The notes under the pieces are model-generated. The model had not been told where the DNA came from. It did no database searches and worked only from the letters and a program-made list of their open reading frames with translations. Both the position numbers and the translations under genes were made by a program. A stretch of DNA of 64,000 bases from Rhodomicrobium lacus. Lineage in GTDB: Bacteria; Pseudomonadota; Alphaproteobacteria; Rhizobiales; Rhodomicrobiaceae. The stretch spans positions 434,001 to 498,000 of the forward strand of contig NZ_RZNF01000002.1 in the NCBI RefSeq assembly GCF_003992725.1, given 5' to 3'. Below, one piece after another: positions 8,747-17,606 of this stretch; positions within the stretch are counted from its first letter, which is position 1, and each line of letters opens with the position of its first letter.

Positions 8747-10561
8747 TCAGACAGCGAAGGTCGGGCGATAGATGCGAAGCCAGGCATCGAAATTTAGCGC
8801 CAGCTCTGCCCCGACATTACTGATGAAAGGGCCGTTCTCCCCGTGAAGCGCGGCCTGCTCCAGACGTTGGACATCGAAAATCTCGCCAAGATCCCCAACC
8901 GGTTCCACCAGCCGTTGCGCCAATTGTCGGCGCAGGAGTGCCCCATATGCGGTGCTCCGTGTGGTAGGGTACGGAACCTTCTTCCGATGGATCACCGACT
9001 GAGGCAACAGATCGGCCGCCGCCGATTTGAGCAGACCCTTCACTTGCCCCTCCCGGGTCTTATCCTTCCACGGAAGAGGGGCGACAAGCTGGACGAGACG
9101 GGGGTCGCAATAGGGAACCCTCACCTCGATTCCCGCTGCCATGCTCATCCGATCCTTCCTGTCCAGCAATGTCGGTAGAAAGCGCGTCAAGCCGAGATGG
9201 ACGATTTGCTGCATTCGCGCCTCGCGATCGTCGGAGCGCTCCTCGGCCGGAACTTCTGCGAGCGCGGCTTGATAGTTATCGGCGACGTATTGCTCAATTT
9301 TGAGATGCTGCTTCAGGTCGTCGCGGAAATACCCCAGGATCCGCCGATGCAGATCGCCGTGGGCGGGGGACGCAGCCATCCACGGAAAGGTCTCCGCCGT
9401 AACTGAAACCGAATCATGAAACCAGCGGTATCCTCCGAAGATTTCATCGGCGGCTTCGCCCGACAAAGCGACCTTCGACGTCCCGTTGATCGCTTTCGAC
9501 AGGAGATGGAGGCTCATGTCGAGATCGCCGATGCCGATCGGCATGTCCCGCGCGCGAACGCAGGTTTCACGCACGGCCTCAGATGCCATCGTCTCCGGGG
9601 TCAAGGAAGCGCGCGTATGGGCCACACCCAGATGATCGACGACCTGGGTGACGAAAGGAGCGTCGTCGTCGCCGGAAAATTTATCCCCGAAGTCCAGGGA
9701 GAACGACCGCATCGGAGCGGCACTACCTCCGATGCGATGAGCCAGGGCCGTCAGCACGCTGGAGTCCAGTCCTCCCGACAACAAGGTGCAAAGCGGCACA
9801 TCGGCGATCATTTGCCGTTCGACGATATCTTCCAGCAGGCTTCGGATCATGTCCGGCGTCGGCTTCTCCTCACCGAGGTTGGTCCATGGCGACCAATATC
9901 GTGTCTCTTCCCGCCCGGTCTCGGTGATGCGCAGCACATGGCCCGGCCGCACCTCAAGCATCCCGCAATAGGGTGTGCGGCCAGGAATTTTGAGAAGCGG
10001 AAGGAGTAACTGGGCTAATCCTTCTTCATCGATTTTCGGTTTTACGGCTTCATGAGCGAAGAGAGCCTTGGGTTCGGAACCAAAAATAACGCCAGTCTTC
10101 GCTGGATAGTAATAGAGCGGCTTTATTCCCAAGTGATCGCGCGCCAGCCACAATTCCCGCCGCTCGATGTCCCATATCGCAAATGCGTACATGCCATTGA
10201 AATAGTTCAGGCATTTCGGCCCCCACGCGATCCACGCTAGGAGAATGACCTCGGTATCGCCGCGCGTATGAAAATCATATCCGAGATCTTGCAGTTCTTT
10301 GCGTAACTCCTTGTAATTATACAATTCGCCATTGTAGACGAGGACCGCCGCCGTCCGGCCGTTGCGCTCGTAGGCCAGGGGTTGCCGGCTGCCTTCAGGG
10401 TCAATGATGGCAAGGCGCCGATGGCCCAATGCGACATGCTCACCGCGCCAATAGCCGACACCATCCGGCCCTCTGGCCGCGAGTGTCTCGGTCATACGTT
10501 CGAGTGTGAATTTATCGGTGTCTTTTTGGGTGTAATCGACCCACCCGGCAATTCCGCACAT
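8747..10561 (-). CDS. asnB: Asparagine synthetase-type amidotransferase (copy 1)
   Basis: A 604-residue glutamine-hydrolysing amidotransferase of the AsnB family. The start at 10561 is chosen because it gives MCGIAGW, which exposes Cys2, the glutaminase nucleophile; it has a clear AGGAGG site 7 bases upstream. The N-terminal Ntn domain has RGPDGVGYW and YNGELYN; the C-terminal synthetase domain has the PP-loop LLSGGLDSSVL (near residue 253) and ALSGEAADEIFGGY, both needed for ATP binding and beta-aspartyl-AMP-type chemistry. It resembles the ~610-residue type common in actinobacteria, found both as housekeeping and in biosynthetic clusters. It follows a paralogue with a 20-bp gap, so it is unlikely to be only for asparagine supply. 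Confidence 0.9.
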   Translation of the reverse strand: MCGIAGWVDYTQKDTDKFTLERMTETLAARGPDGVGYWRGEHVALGHRRLAIIDPEGSRQPLAYERNGRTAAVLVYNGELYNYKELRKELQDLGYDFHTRGDTEVILLAWIAWGPKCLNYFNGMYAFAIWDIERRELWLARDHLGIKPLYYYPAKTGVIFGSEPKALFAHEAVKPKIDEEGLAQLLLPLLKIPGRTPYCGMLEVRPGHVLRITETGREETRYWSPWTNLGEEKPTPDMIRSLLEDIVERQMIADVPLCTLLSGGLDSSVLTALAHRIGGSAAPMRSFSLDFGDKFSGDDDAPFVTQVVDHLGVAHTRASLTPETMASEAVRETCVRARDMPIGIGDLDMSLHLLSKAINGTSKVALSGEAADEIFGGYRWFHDSVSVTAETFPWMAASPAHGDLHRRILGYFRDDLKQHLKIEQYVADNYQAALAEVPAEERSDDREARMQQIVHLGLTRFLPTLLDRKDRMSMAAGIEVRVPYCDPRLVQLVAPLPWKDKTREGQVKGLLKSAAADLLPQSVIHRKKVPYPTTRSTAYGALLRRQLAQRLVEPVGDLGEIFDVQRLEQAALHGENGPFISNVGAELALNFDAWLRIYRPTFAV

Positions 10562-10581
10562 AAGTCGCCCTCCTGGCAGGA

Positions 10582-12411
10582 TCAGCGGATACTGACGCGA
10601 TAGGTCTGCAGCCATTGATTGACGTTAAGCAGAAAAGATAGTCCCGCTGTTTGGCTTGCCGCGCTCCTCGGGCTCGGGAGGGGAACCCCATCGTTCAGGA
10701 AAGCCCTGACCTTGAAGGGCTCCACGAGTTCGAAGACCGGCGCACCGGGCGTCGCCAAAAGATCGTCTACGCGCTCGCGCAAGGACTGCTGGTATCTGAC
10801 ATCAGGATTGGCGGGAAAGGCGCTTTTGCGCCGGGTAAAGACGGACCTCGGCAGGAGGTCTGCCACGGCGCGACGCAATAACGTCTTTTCGATGCCGTCC
10901 GAATTTTTTGCATTCCAGGGAAGCATCCAGACATATTCGACAAGGCGGTGGTCGCAGTACGGGACACGGGCTTCGACCCCCGCCGCCATGCTCATTCGGT
11001 TGCGGTCCAGCAGGGCCGGCAGCCATCGCGTCAAGGCGAGATACCCGATTTTTCTCAGCCGCACATCGTGCGGTGACTCGCCGGTAAAAGATGCCGCCTC
11101 CGCCAGCGCCTCGTGATAACGCTCCTTCATATAGGTTGCCGGCTGCACCGTCCGTTCGATGTCGTCCCTGAGAAGAACCGACGGGGTGGATCGTCCCTGC
11201 ATCCAGGGGAAACCTTCAAATTCCAACGCATGCTCGTCGTGGAAGTAAGGATAGCCGCCAAACACCTCGTCGGCGGCTTCGCCGGACAGCACGACGGTCG
11301 CATGCGGCCGTATCTGCTCCATCAGCAGATAGAGCGAGATATCCATCTCTCCCCAACCGGGGAGATCGCGCGCGCGAAGTACGACTTCCTCGTGCTTTTG
11401 GGCGTCCTCCGGCTTAACGAGAACTGTCGTGTGATGGCTGCCGATATGGCTGGACACTTCTCGCGCATAAGGTTCGTCGTGGCTATCGTGCCATGCATTG
11501 CGTTGGGAAAGCCCGGCGCTGTCTGGAAAATCCACGGAAAAGGTCGACAACCGATGGCCGGTGCCCAGTTTCCGAGCGGCCAGAGCGCTGATCGCACTCG
11601 AATCGAGCCCGCCGGACAGCAAACCGCCGAGCGCGACGTCAGACATCATCTGATGTTCGACGATGTCTTCGAGCAATTCCCGAACATGGGCCGTCGCTCT
11701 CTCCGGTCCGTCGTTCACTTGCCCAGTGGGAAGAGACCAGTAGAGATTGTCGCGGAACCCGCTCTCCGAGACCTTGAGGGCATGGCCCGGTTTCACTTGC
11801 TGGAGGCCGCGATATACCCCGTGGCCAGGCGTAGGGGCGCTGGCAACGACGAAGATCTCCGCGATGCCGGAGGTATCGACTTCCGCAACCGCCTGCGGAT
11901 GGGCGAGGATCGCCTTGGGCTCGGATGCGAAGATCAGTCCGTTTTGCGTCGGGTAATAGTAGAGGGGCTTGATGCCGAAATGATCTCTGACAAGCCACAG
12001 TTCGCGACGCCGGATGTCCCAGATGGCGAAGGCGAACATTCCGTTAAGCTTGGCAAAGGCGGCTGTTCCCCAGTGGAGAAAAGCCCGAAGGATGACTTCC
12101 GTGTCCGACCGCGTGCGGAAGAGATGGCCGTGCAGGGCCAATTCCGCTCGCAGTTCACGAAAGTTGTAGATTTCTCCGCCATAGGTGATGACCGCCAACG
12201 GTTCCTCGCTGTCGCCAACCACCATCGGTTGCGCACCGCCGCGCAGATCGATGATCGACAGACGGCGATGACCGAAAGCCACCTGCTCCGCGGTCCAGAT
12301 GCCCTCGTCATCCGGACCGCGCCGCGTCAATGTCCGCGTCATATCGAAAACTGTATTGGCCTCGCGACTGAGGTCGCGTTTCCAATCTACCCAGCCGACG
12401 ATTCCGCACAT
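10582..12411 (-). CDS. asnB: Asparagine synthetase-type amidotransferase (copy 2)
   Basis: A 609-residue paralogue of the downstream gene, with start MCGIVGWVDW at 12411 keeping Cys2 as the glutaminase nucleophile. Seen: RGPDDEGIW, YGGEIYNFRELR, the PP-loop LLSGGLDSSAI and VLSGEAADEVFGGYPYFHDE. Both catalytic centres look intact. The start lies 25 bases inside the end of the preceding Cys-rich gene, so translation is probably coupled. Two active copies side by side suggest two distinct amidations or ligations (as in lasso-peptide, beta-lactam and related pathways, where AsnB homologues form amides on unusual acids) rather than simple duplication; this is inference. Substrate unknown. Confidence 0.88.
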   Translation of the reverse strand: MCGIVGWVDWKRDLSREANTVFDMTRTLTRRGPDDEGIWTAEQVAFGHRRLSIIDLRGGAQPMVVGDSEEPLAVITYGGEIYNFRELRAELALHGHLFRTRSDTEVILRAFLHWGTAAFAKLNGMFAFAIWDIRRRELWLVRDHFGIKPLYYYPTQNGLIFASEPKAILAHPQAVAEVDTSGIAEIFVVASAPTPGHGVYRGLQQVKPGHALKVSESGFRDNLYWSLPTGQVNDGPERATAHVRELLEDIVEHQMMSDVALGGLLSGGLDSSAISALAARKLGTGHRLSTFSVDFPDSAGLSQRNAWHDSHDEPYAREVSSHIGSHHTTVLVKPEDAQKHEEVVLRARDLPGWGEMDISLYLLMEQIRPHATVVLSGEAADEVFGGYPYFHDEHALEFEGFPWMQGRSTPSVLLRDDIERTVQPATYMKERYHEALAEAASFTGESPHDVRLRKIGYLALTRWLPALLDRNRMSMAAGVEARVPYCDHRLVEYVWMLPWNAKNSDGIEKTLLRRAVADLLPRSVFTRRKSAFPANPDVRYQQSLRERVDDLLATPGAPVFELVEPFKVRAFLNDGVPLPSPRSAASQTAGLSFLLNVNQWLQTYRVSIR

Positions 12412-13109
12412 GCTGTCTGTCCCGATTTTTGTAATGTGGCCGACTTGTAAATTCGCCATTCACAGCCGTGATGCGTACCGTCGCTGATAAGCTGGTATTG
12501 GGATTGATATCCCTTCGCAGCGGCATTCGATGCGATCGCCTTGGTGCAGTATTCGCAAGGCGAGCGAAGCGTGATTGGAACACCACGGGCGCGCGCCTTC
12601 TCGCGATAATCCCAGATCGCGCAATGGGAAATGGCGATTTCCGCCTCGGCATAGCCGGTGCTGCGCAGATCGTATTCAGAATCATAAAGTTCGGCCTGAC
12701 GGGCAATTCGGTTTGCCACGTCGGCTGCCCCGCCGCCCTGGCCAACTTCCAGCCTCTCATGGACCCAGGCGTTGACACGGGTCCAGTTCGCGAGTTCGTC
12801 ATGACCACACCGGGCGATAAGGAATTTCTCGCAAAGCGCCTGAGCGCGAAAAAAGATCTGCATCCAGGCATTGGCGTCCTCGGCTCCCGATGCGGGGAGA
12901 TTGGAGAAAATATCGCTCTGGACTGCCAGCCAGTCGAAGATGACCGACGGCTCACGTTTTTCGATGAGGTGGACTGTCATCCCGAAGACGGCTTCCGCCA
13001 GACGTTGTTGCCATAATTGGCTGCGCTCAATGTCGCTGACAGACAGACGACCCGTCAGCAACATCGTTTTGGCCGATACGGCCGCGGCGTCGTTGAATGC
13101 GCTCATCAT
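12387..13109 (-). CDS. Cys-rich protein resembling ATC hydrolases
   Basis: A 240-residue, mostly helical, soluble protein. The C-terminal part has a spaced Cys pattern: a Cys in AISHCAIWDYREKARARG, then SPCEYCTKAI, then HHGCEWRIYK at the end. This layout resembles the L-2-amino-thiazoline-4-carboxylate hydrolase family (AtcB), whose members end in a similar 'G..C.W+' stretch and hydrolyse or bind a cyclic sulfur-containing amino acid. The match is by motif only. The start at 13109 has AAGGAG 8 bases upstream. It is the first gene of the operon with both amidotransferases, exporter and amidase, so it probably makes or activates a substrate for them. Confidence 0.5.
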   Translation of the reverse strand: MMSAFNDAAAVSAKTMLLTGRLSVSDIERSQLWQQRLAEAVFGMTVHLIEKREPSVIFDWLAVQSDIFSNLPASGAEDANAWMQIFFRAQALCEKFLIARCGHDELANWTRVNAWVHERLEVGQGGGAADVANRIARQAELYDSEYDLRSTGYAEAEIAISHCAIWDYREKARARGVPITLRSPCEYCTKAIASNAAAKGYQSQYQLISDGTHHGCEWRIYKSATLQKSGQTACAESSAG

Positions 13110-14162
13110 CCTGAACTCTCCTTTCAGCGTCGAGACGGGTTGCAGCCGCGCCTCCTCAACGGCGGCAGACGCTTGATCTGAGTGGAGCGACTGGGGTGAG
13201 GGAGGCGTGCGCGATCAGCGCCGCGATGACGAGGGTCACGGCGTCGCCGTTCAGATGCGCAAGGGTAGATCATGAATATCTTCGCGACAGCGTGTGGCAT
13301 CCGACTCCTCGCCGTTCCACGACTGGCGCTCAAACTGGCACTCATAGCCAAACACATTTTTACAGCCAGGAGCGGCCAGCACATCCAAGAATACTCCACG
13401 TCTTCAAACAACTAGTCAGACTACGTTACACACATAACAAAATGTGCTCCGCCAGCTTCTACAAGCGTAGACAAAGCCATGGGATCAAGTCAATTACCTG
13501 CCGGGTAATATCGGCCTGTGTTATGCATCTCAATCAGCACACACAAGCATTTCTCGTCGCCACTTTAGCAGCGACGAAGCACTAGCGCTTTGTGTAAGTT
13601 TCTTGAGCGTCGTCGCAGCGATCTAAAACGAATTAAAATTGCAATAGATATAGATAACCAAGACATACTATTGTCCTAAAAGGAAATCATTAGGTTGGCT
13701 GCGGCTCAAAACACTCAATGTTGCAATAGATTTTTTCTCTCGATCATTAGGCGATTTACCACGTCACGGCCTCGCTCGGCTATCATTCTGACCGGAAGCG
13801 CACAAAGACATCCCGCCATCCCGCCATCCCGCCATCCCGGCGTCAAATGCGGAATTCTTCTGCAGCAACCGTTTTTTCTTCTCGGCATTGCGGCGGCGCA
13901 CACGAAGATAATATCGAGAATTCGAGTGGAGTCTCAAAAAACATTACCGAATTCACGCGAAATACACTTCTTGAAAGCTACGACATCGCACTTCGAGTCT
14001 GATTTCAAGGTTCTCCTCACCGGAGGGCGGGCGACATCTCGCTTTACGCGAAGGACTGGATCACGACCGGCCTGTCGCGCATTATGACAATCATAAATCG
14101 CGACATCTCGCCTGGTCCGCTTCAGAGGCATCAATATTAGACAATCTTGAGGTGTGGCCGAG
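13110..14162. other. 1-kb non-coding stretch with short tandem repeat
   Basis: No frame here resembles a protein. The stretch is A/T-richer than its surroundings and probably holds the promoter of the minus-strand amidotransferase operon near 13.11-13.45 kb and the terminator of the IclR gene near its right end. A short tandem repeat at 13809-13840 is listed separately. Confidence 0.5.
13809..13840. repeat. 8-bp tandem repeat (ATCCCGCC-type, ~4 units)
   Basis: The unit ATCCCGCC is repeated in series about four times, the last copy ending in GG. It is in a non-coding stretch between the amidotransferase operon and the IclR gene. Such short units vary in number by slippage; no coding frame depends on it here. 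Confidence 0.8.
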
Positions 14163-14945
14163 TCATAAAAGCAAATCTACGAAACGAGGTGCCCAATCCT
14201 GGAGTATCGGTATAAACTCGCGGACCAGACGAGCCTTGTCCAGCCGACCGACATGAGAACTCATGTTTAACGCCGCGACGGCGGTTCCCCTACGGTCGCG
14301 CAATATAACGCTCGCTCCTAGTATCCCATCTTCTAGTTCTTGATCAATGACGGCATAATTGTTGCGGCCGGCCTCCCGTATCACCGCCATTAGCTGATCC
14401 GGGTCGGTGATTGTGTTGGCGGTATAGGCGCGACGTTCGATTCGATGCAGGTATGCTGACAGTTCGGCGTCAGACAGATCTGAAAGTAACAAACGGCCTG
14501 AACTGGATAAATAAGCCGGAAGGCGGTCTTCCAGCTTGGCGAGATACACCATGCGCCGTCCCGCTGCATCGGAGCGCGCGAGGAATAACACGTCTTCCCC
14601 GTCAAGTACCGACACCGAGATGGTCTCACCTACAAGGCGGGATAGTTGGTCAAGATAAGGCTGTAGGCTGCGGTCGAAGCCAATGGACGAAAAATAGGAA
14701 AAGCCTAGACTGAGGATTCGGGGGGTCAACTCAAACTTCCGCTCATTCACGACCGCAGCAAGCCCCAGGTCCACCAATGTGAGAAGCAGGCGTCGGGCCA
14801 CAGCCCGATCTAAACCCGTCCGCGTCGCCACCTCCGCCAAAGTCATGCGCGGGGACTCCGGTCCGAATGCCTGGATGACCGACAGGCCGCGAGCAAACGC
14901 CGTGACGAAGGTCTGTCCATTTGTCGTGCCGTTTTGCTCGGGCAT
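14163..14945 (-). CDS. IclR-family transcription regulator
   Basis: A 260-residue regulator of the IclR family. Residues ~10-70 form a winged helix (FVTAFARGLSVIQAFG, MTLAEVATRTGLDRAVARRL), followed by the effector-binding domain with SLQPYLDQLSRLVGETIS, RLPAYLSSSGRLLLSDL and the Cys-less version of the ligand pocket. Closest in style to PcaU/PobR-type members that control aromatic-acid catabolism, which have the same FVTAFARGL start. It stands alone, with the 1-kb gap between it and the amidotransferase operon, so the regulated genes are uncertain; candidates are the operon downstream or the methyltransferase gene divergent to the right. Confidence 0.92.
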   Translation of the reverse strand: MPEQNGTTNGQTFVTAFARGLSVIQAFGPESPRMTLAEVATRTGLDRAVARRLLLTLVDLGLAAVVNERKFELTPRILSLGFSYFSSIGFDRSLQPYLDQLSRLVGETISVSVLDGEDVLFLARSDAAGRRMVYLAKLEDRLPAYLSSSGRLLLSDLSDAELSAYLHRIERRAYTANTITDPDQLMAVIREAGRNNYAVIDQELEDGILGASVILRDRRGTAVAALNMSSHVGRLDKARLVREFIPILQDWAPRFVDLLL

Positions 14946-15249
14946 GGCGGGCTCTCATAAATCTTGCCAAGGCGGCTATCGTAAAATCCAGGGAGAAAGA
15001 TCCGTTCGGCGATGGCTGGGCCATGTGACTGCGAATGTGAGCAATTCCCGGCTTCAGTCTACCGGAACAGGCAATTCGCCGTGATATCGACCTGAGCATA
15101 AGCTCCGTGGTCACGAGGTGATGTCCTACTCCGATGGCCGGCATGAACGAAAATCACCGAAGTACATGGCGCCTGAAACCGACTAGAGCACCATCATGAA
15201 AGTACCCATCTCGTGCGCTTGTCGCACGTATTGTAATTACGTTCCGAGA

Positions 15250-15491
15250 TAATCTGTCATCGACATGACTGTCAACGGCCGACTGGACTGGCGACAGTCC
15301 ATGGAATGGTACGTGTCCGCTTTCCCGGCATTTTCTGTCCGACTCCGCAAGCAATGCGTGTGCGGTCTTTTTTTGAACGCCCAGCCACGACGGGCGAACC
15401 AAACGCCCGGGGCGCTGCGCCCGATCCTGAGGTCAGGCTCATGGGCAAGGCGGTCTATCATCTCATCGAGCATGAAGTCCTTTGGGTCACC
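15250..15491 (-). pseudogene. IS630-family transposase fragment, frameshifted
   Basis: Reading leftward from 15491 the frame gives GDPKDFMLDEMIDRLAHEPD and then FARRGWAFKK, the start of an IS630 transposase helix-turn-helix and linker. Near 15370 the reading jumps to another frame, which continues as QKKTAHALLAESDRKCRE, the familiar 'KKT-HA-EQDR-DV' stretch, and breaks down around the expected first catalytic Asp region (DSHVDD). Both ends and the rest of the DDE domain are missing. The element is decayed and cannot transpose. Confidence 0.65.
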
Positions 15492-15590
15492 GACTCGTAA
15501 GCCCGAAGCCAGATACGACTGACGCAAGCTTGACGGATGCGAGGAAGTTGTCGTCGCGCTTGTCGTACCGGGGCGCAACGGCACCGCTTG
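15487..15590 (-). pseudogene. IS5-family transposase C-terminal fragment
   Basis: A short stretch reads APRYDKRDDNFLASVKLAS before a stop, matching the conserved C-terminus of IS5/IS427-group transposases ('TRYDK-ADNFLAAI-LAS'). It abuts the IS630 fragment directly, so one element probably landed in or next to the other before both decayed. The catalytic part is absent. Confidence 0.65.
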
Positions 15591-15821
15591 CCCTTTTTCC
15601 GCCGTTGCGAACAATTCGGCGCCAGACCGCGAAGCCTCGCAGCAAATGATCATCTTGAATGGCACACCGGAGGGTCTCGTGAAGCCCAAGAGTGGGGCGG
15701 TCCCTGAATCCGCGCAGTGCCTGGATTTGCTCTACAGGCAGAAGCAAGCTGCCGTGCAGCCTCGAATAAGGTTGAAAGTCTATTACAGAAATTATTCGGA
15801 AATGTCCGGCAAGAGGATCAG

Positions 15822-16643
15822 ATGGGACAGGCAAAGATCAAGGATAATAACCTTGGCGACGTCGAATACGCCAACGACGCTGCGGGTTTCTTCGAAAGTG
15901 ATTTGAGAGCGCTCTATATCGATCTCCTGCAAAAGACGCTGACGAATGAAATTTACGGCGATCTGCCCATGGACCCCTGGTCCGGCGGGAAATATGACCC
16001 TGCAAAGCGCGCGCTAGGGCGTGACTGGCCTTCTCAAGCCATGACGATGATCGGCGCCCAGCGGTTGGCCAATCTGCGCCAGTTGACAGAGGCGGTGATC
16101 CGGGAGGGAGTGCCCGGTGACGTCATCGAAACCGGCGTCTGGCGAGGCGGCGCGTGCATCCTGGTGCGCGGGATACTGAAAGCTTATGGTGTCACCGACC
16201 GGCGGGTCTGGGTAGCGGATTCCTTCGAAGGGTTGCCGCCTCCTGATCCGGATTGTCCTCAGGATGCCGGAGACAAGCACCACACCTGGGCGCCGCTGGC
16301 CATCAGCCAGGAAGAGGTCAAGAACAACTTCAGCAAGCTGGGTCTGCTCGATGATCAGGTGAAATTCCTCAAGGGCTGGTTCAAGGATACCTTGCCTGCG
16401 GCACCTATCGAACGACTGGCAATTCTCCGTCTCGATGGCGACATGTACGGATCGACGATGGACGCGCTTCTGGCCTTGTATTCCAAGGTTTCACGGGGCG
16501 GCTTCGTTATCGTCGACGATTTTGGCGCAGTACTGGGATGCCGGCAAGCCATCGCCGATTTTCGCGCCGCCAATAATATCACCTCTCCGATAATCGACAT
16601 CGATGGCGTGGGGGTGTTCTGGCGGGTTGGCGCGCAGGGGTGA
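15822..16643 (+). CDS. TylF-family SAM-dependent O-methyltransferase
   Basis: A 273-residue methyltransferase of the TylF/macrocin-O-methyltransferase family (MycE/NovP relatives), which methylates sugar or other hydroxyls with SAM and a metal. Seen: YERALG-type entry AKRALGRDWPSQAMTMIGA, motif I VIETGVWRGGACILVRG, VWVADSFEGLPPPDP (the Asp binding SAM ribose), LRLDGDMYGSTMDALLALY and VIVDDFG with the metal-binding Asp pair. The ATG at 15822 has AGAGG 5 bases upstream and fits the family start better than 15717. It stands alone on the plus strand next to IS debris; a tailoring role for the product of the amidotransferase locus is possible but unproven. Confidence 0.9.
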   Translation: MGQAKIKDNNLGDVEYANDAAGFFESDLRALYIDLLQKTLTNEIYGDLPMDPWSGGKYDPAKRALGRDWPSQAMTMIGAQRLANLRQLTEAVIREGVPGDVIETGVWRGGACILVRGILKAYGVTDRRVWVADSFEGLPPPDPDCPQDAGDKHHTWAPLAISQEEVKNNFSKLGLLDDQVKFLKGWFKDTLPAAPIERLAILRLDGDMYGSTMDALLALYSKVSRGGFVIVDDFGAVLGCRQAIADFRAANNITSPIIDIDGVGVFWRVGAQG

Positions 16644-17035
16644 CACTTCGGGCGTGCTGCAAGGGTCAGCCTTGGGGCGTTCCCAACCGCTGCGTTGAAC
16701 TGCTGTTTGGGGCACTCGTCCTTCGCAGCAGTTTGACGGCGTTGGTCCGGAGGGAGAGTTAAGGCGGGATGCTCGCGTCCCCCTATAGCCCAGCGCTGTC
16801 GTGCCTCGCGCAGGAAAAGAAATATCGGTCACGCCGCCCTGCGGAATTGCCGCGAATACACTGGGTTTCGTTTTTCGCCGCGTTTCCCGCGTGGAAGGGC
16901 GCAATTACCTTAACCTGCCAAAACACGCGATGCGAAGAGATTTACTGATTCTTCTTACGGAGGATTAAGCGTCAAAGCTTAATCTCGGCCTTGCCTCCCC
17001 CCACTCGTTTCTGCACGAAAAAAGGCCGACATCCG
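16644..17035. other. Intergenic, no gene seen
   Basis: About 390 bases between the methyltransferase and the bacteriohemerythrin. No family motif appears in any frame. It marks the change from the accessory block to the core-like block. Promoter elements for the hemerythrin gene are expected in the A/T-rich 16920-16980 segment but none is clear. Confidence 0.5.
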
Positions 17036-17446
17036 ATGCCGCTTATGAACTGGACGAACGACTTGAGCGTTGGCGTTCCATCTATCGACGATGAGCACAA
17101 GAAGCTCGTCGGAATGCTGAACGAACTTTACGATGCGATGCATGCCGGTCATGCAAAGGACGTTCTCAGCAAGATCCTCGACGACATGATCGCCTACACT
17201 GCTGCGCATTTCAAGCATGAGGAGGAACTGTTCAAGCGGACCGGCTATCCGCACGCCGCGGCACATAAGGCGGAGCACGATGCGCTGACGAAGCAGGTTC
17301 TTGCCGTGCGGGAGAAATATGCGCAGGCGCGCACGACACAGCTTTCCATGGAAGTGATGACCTTCCTGAAGAGCTGGCTGAACGGCCATATTCGGGAAAG
17401 CGACATGGATTACGCCGAGCACTTCATTGCGAAGGGCGTCCGTTAA
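17036..17446 (+). CDS. Bacteriohemerythrin
   Basis: A 136-residue single-domain hemerythrin: a four-helix bundle that binds O2 at a di-iron site in the cytoplasm. All iron ligands are visible in order: His in SIDDEHKKLVGML, HFKHEEEL (HxxxE), AAHKAEHDAL (HxxxH) and HIRESDMDY (HxxxxD). The ATG at 17036 gives MPLMNWTNDLSVG, the usual start of the family; the frame is open for 15 more codons upstream but those are not conserved-looking. Likely role is oxygen sensing, storage or scavenging in a microaerobic organism. It converges with the tRNA-Leu gene. Confidence 0.95.
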   Translation: MPLMNWTNDLSVGVPSIDDEHKKLVGMLNELYDAMHAGHAKDVLSKILDDMIAYTAAHFKHEEELFKRTGYPHAAAHKAEHDALTKQVLAVREKYAQARTTQLSMEVMTFLKSWLNGHIRESDMDYAEHFIAKGVR

Positions 17447-17488
17447 GTCGGCAGCGACCGCAGCGCATCCAGCATCGGCCCCACCCAA

Positions 17489-17522
17489 AGCATCCGCTTT
17501 GATCGGACCAAAAGCGGATGCT
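17489..17522. terminator. Perfect 12-bp hairpin between convergent genes
   Basis: Arms AGCATCCGCTTT (17489-17500) and AAAGCGGATGCT (17511-17522) are exact complements around a 10-base loop. It lies downstream of both the plus-strand hemerythrin and the minus-strand tRNA, so a bidirectional terminator is likely. The sequence also resembles palindromic elements dispersed in Hyphomicrobiales genomes, so it may be a REP-like copy. Confidence 0.65.
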
Positions 17523-17606
17523 CTATCTTTCGCGTGGTCGTGCCGGGAAACCGTTTTCTGGACGCGCTCCAAGGAAATCGCGGCAAACAGCAATCGGTGA
17601 ATGGAT

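Noticed and set aside
8747-12411. Lasso-peptide cluster (AsnB-like C protein)
   Set aside because: No B1/B2 leader-binding or protease gene and no short precursor was found; both AsnB proteins keep the full Ntn glutaminase, and there is an ATC-like gene instead.
11113-12450. 445-codon plus-strand frame over the second AsnB gene
   Set aside because: Antisense shadow; the minus-strand AsnB motifs are decisive.
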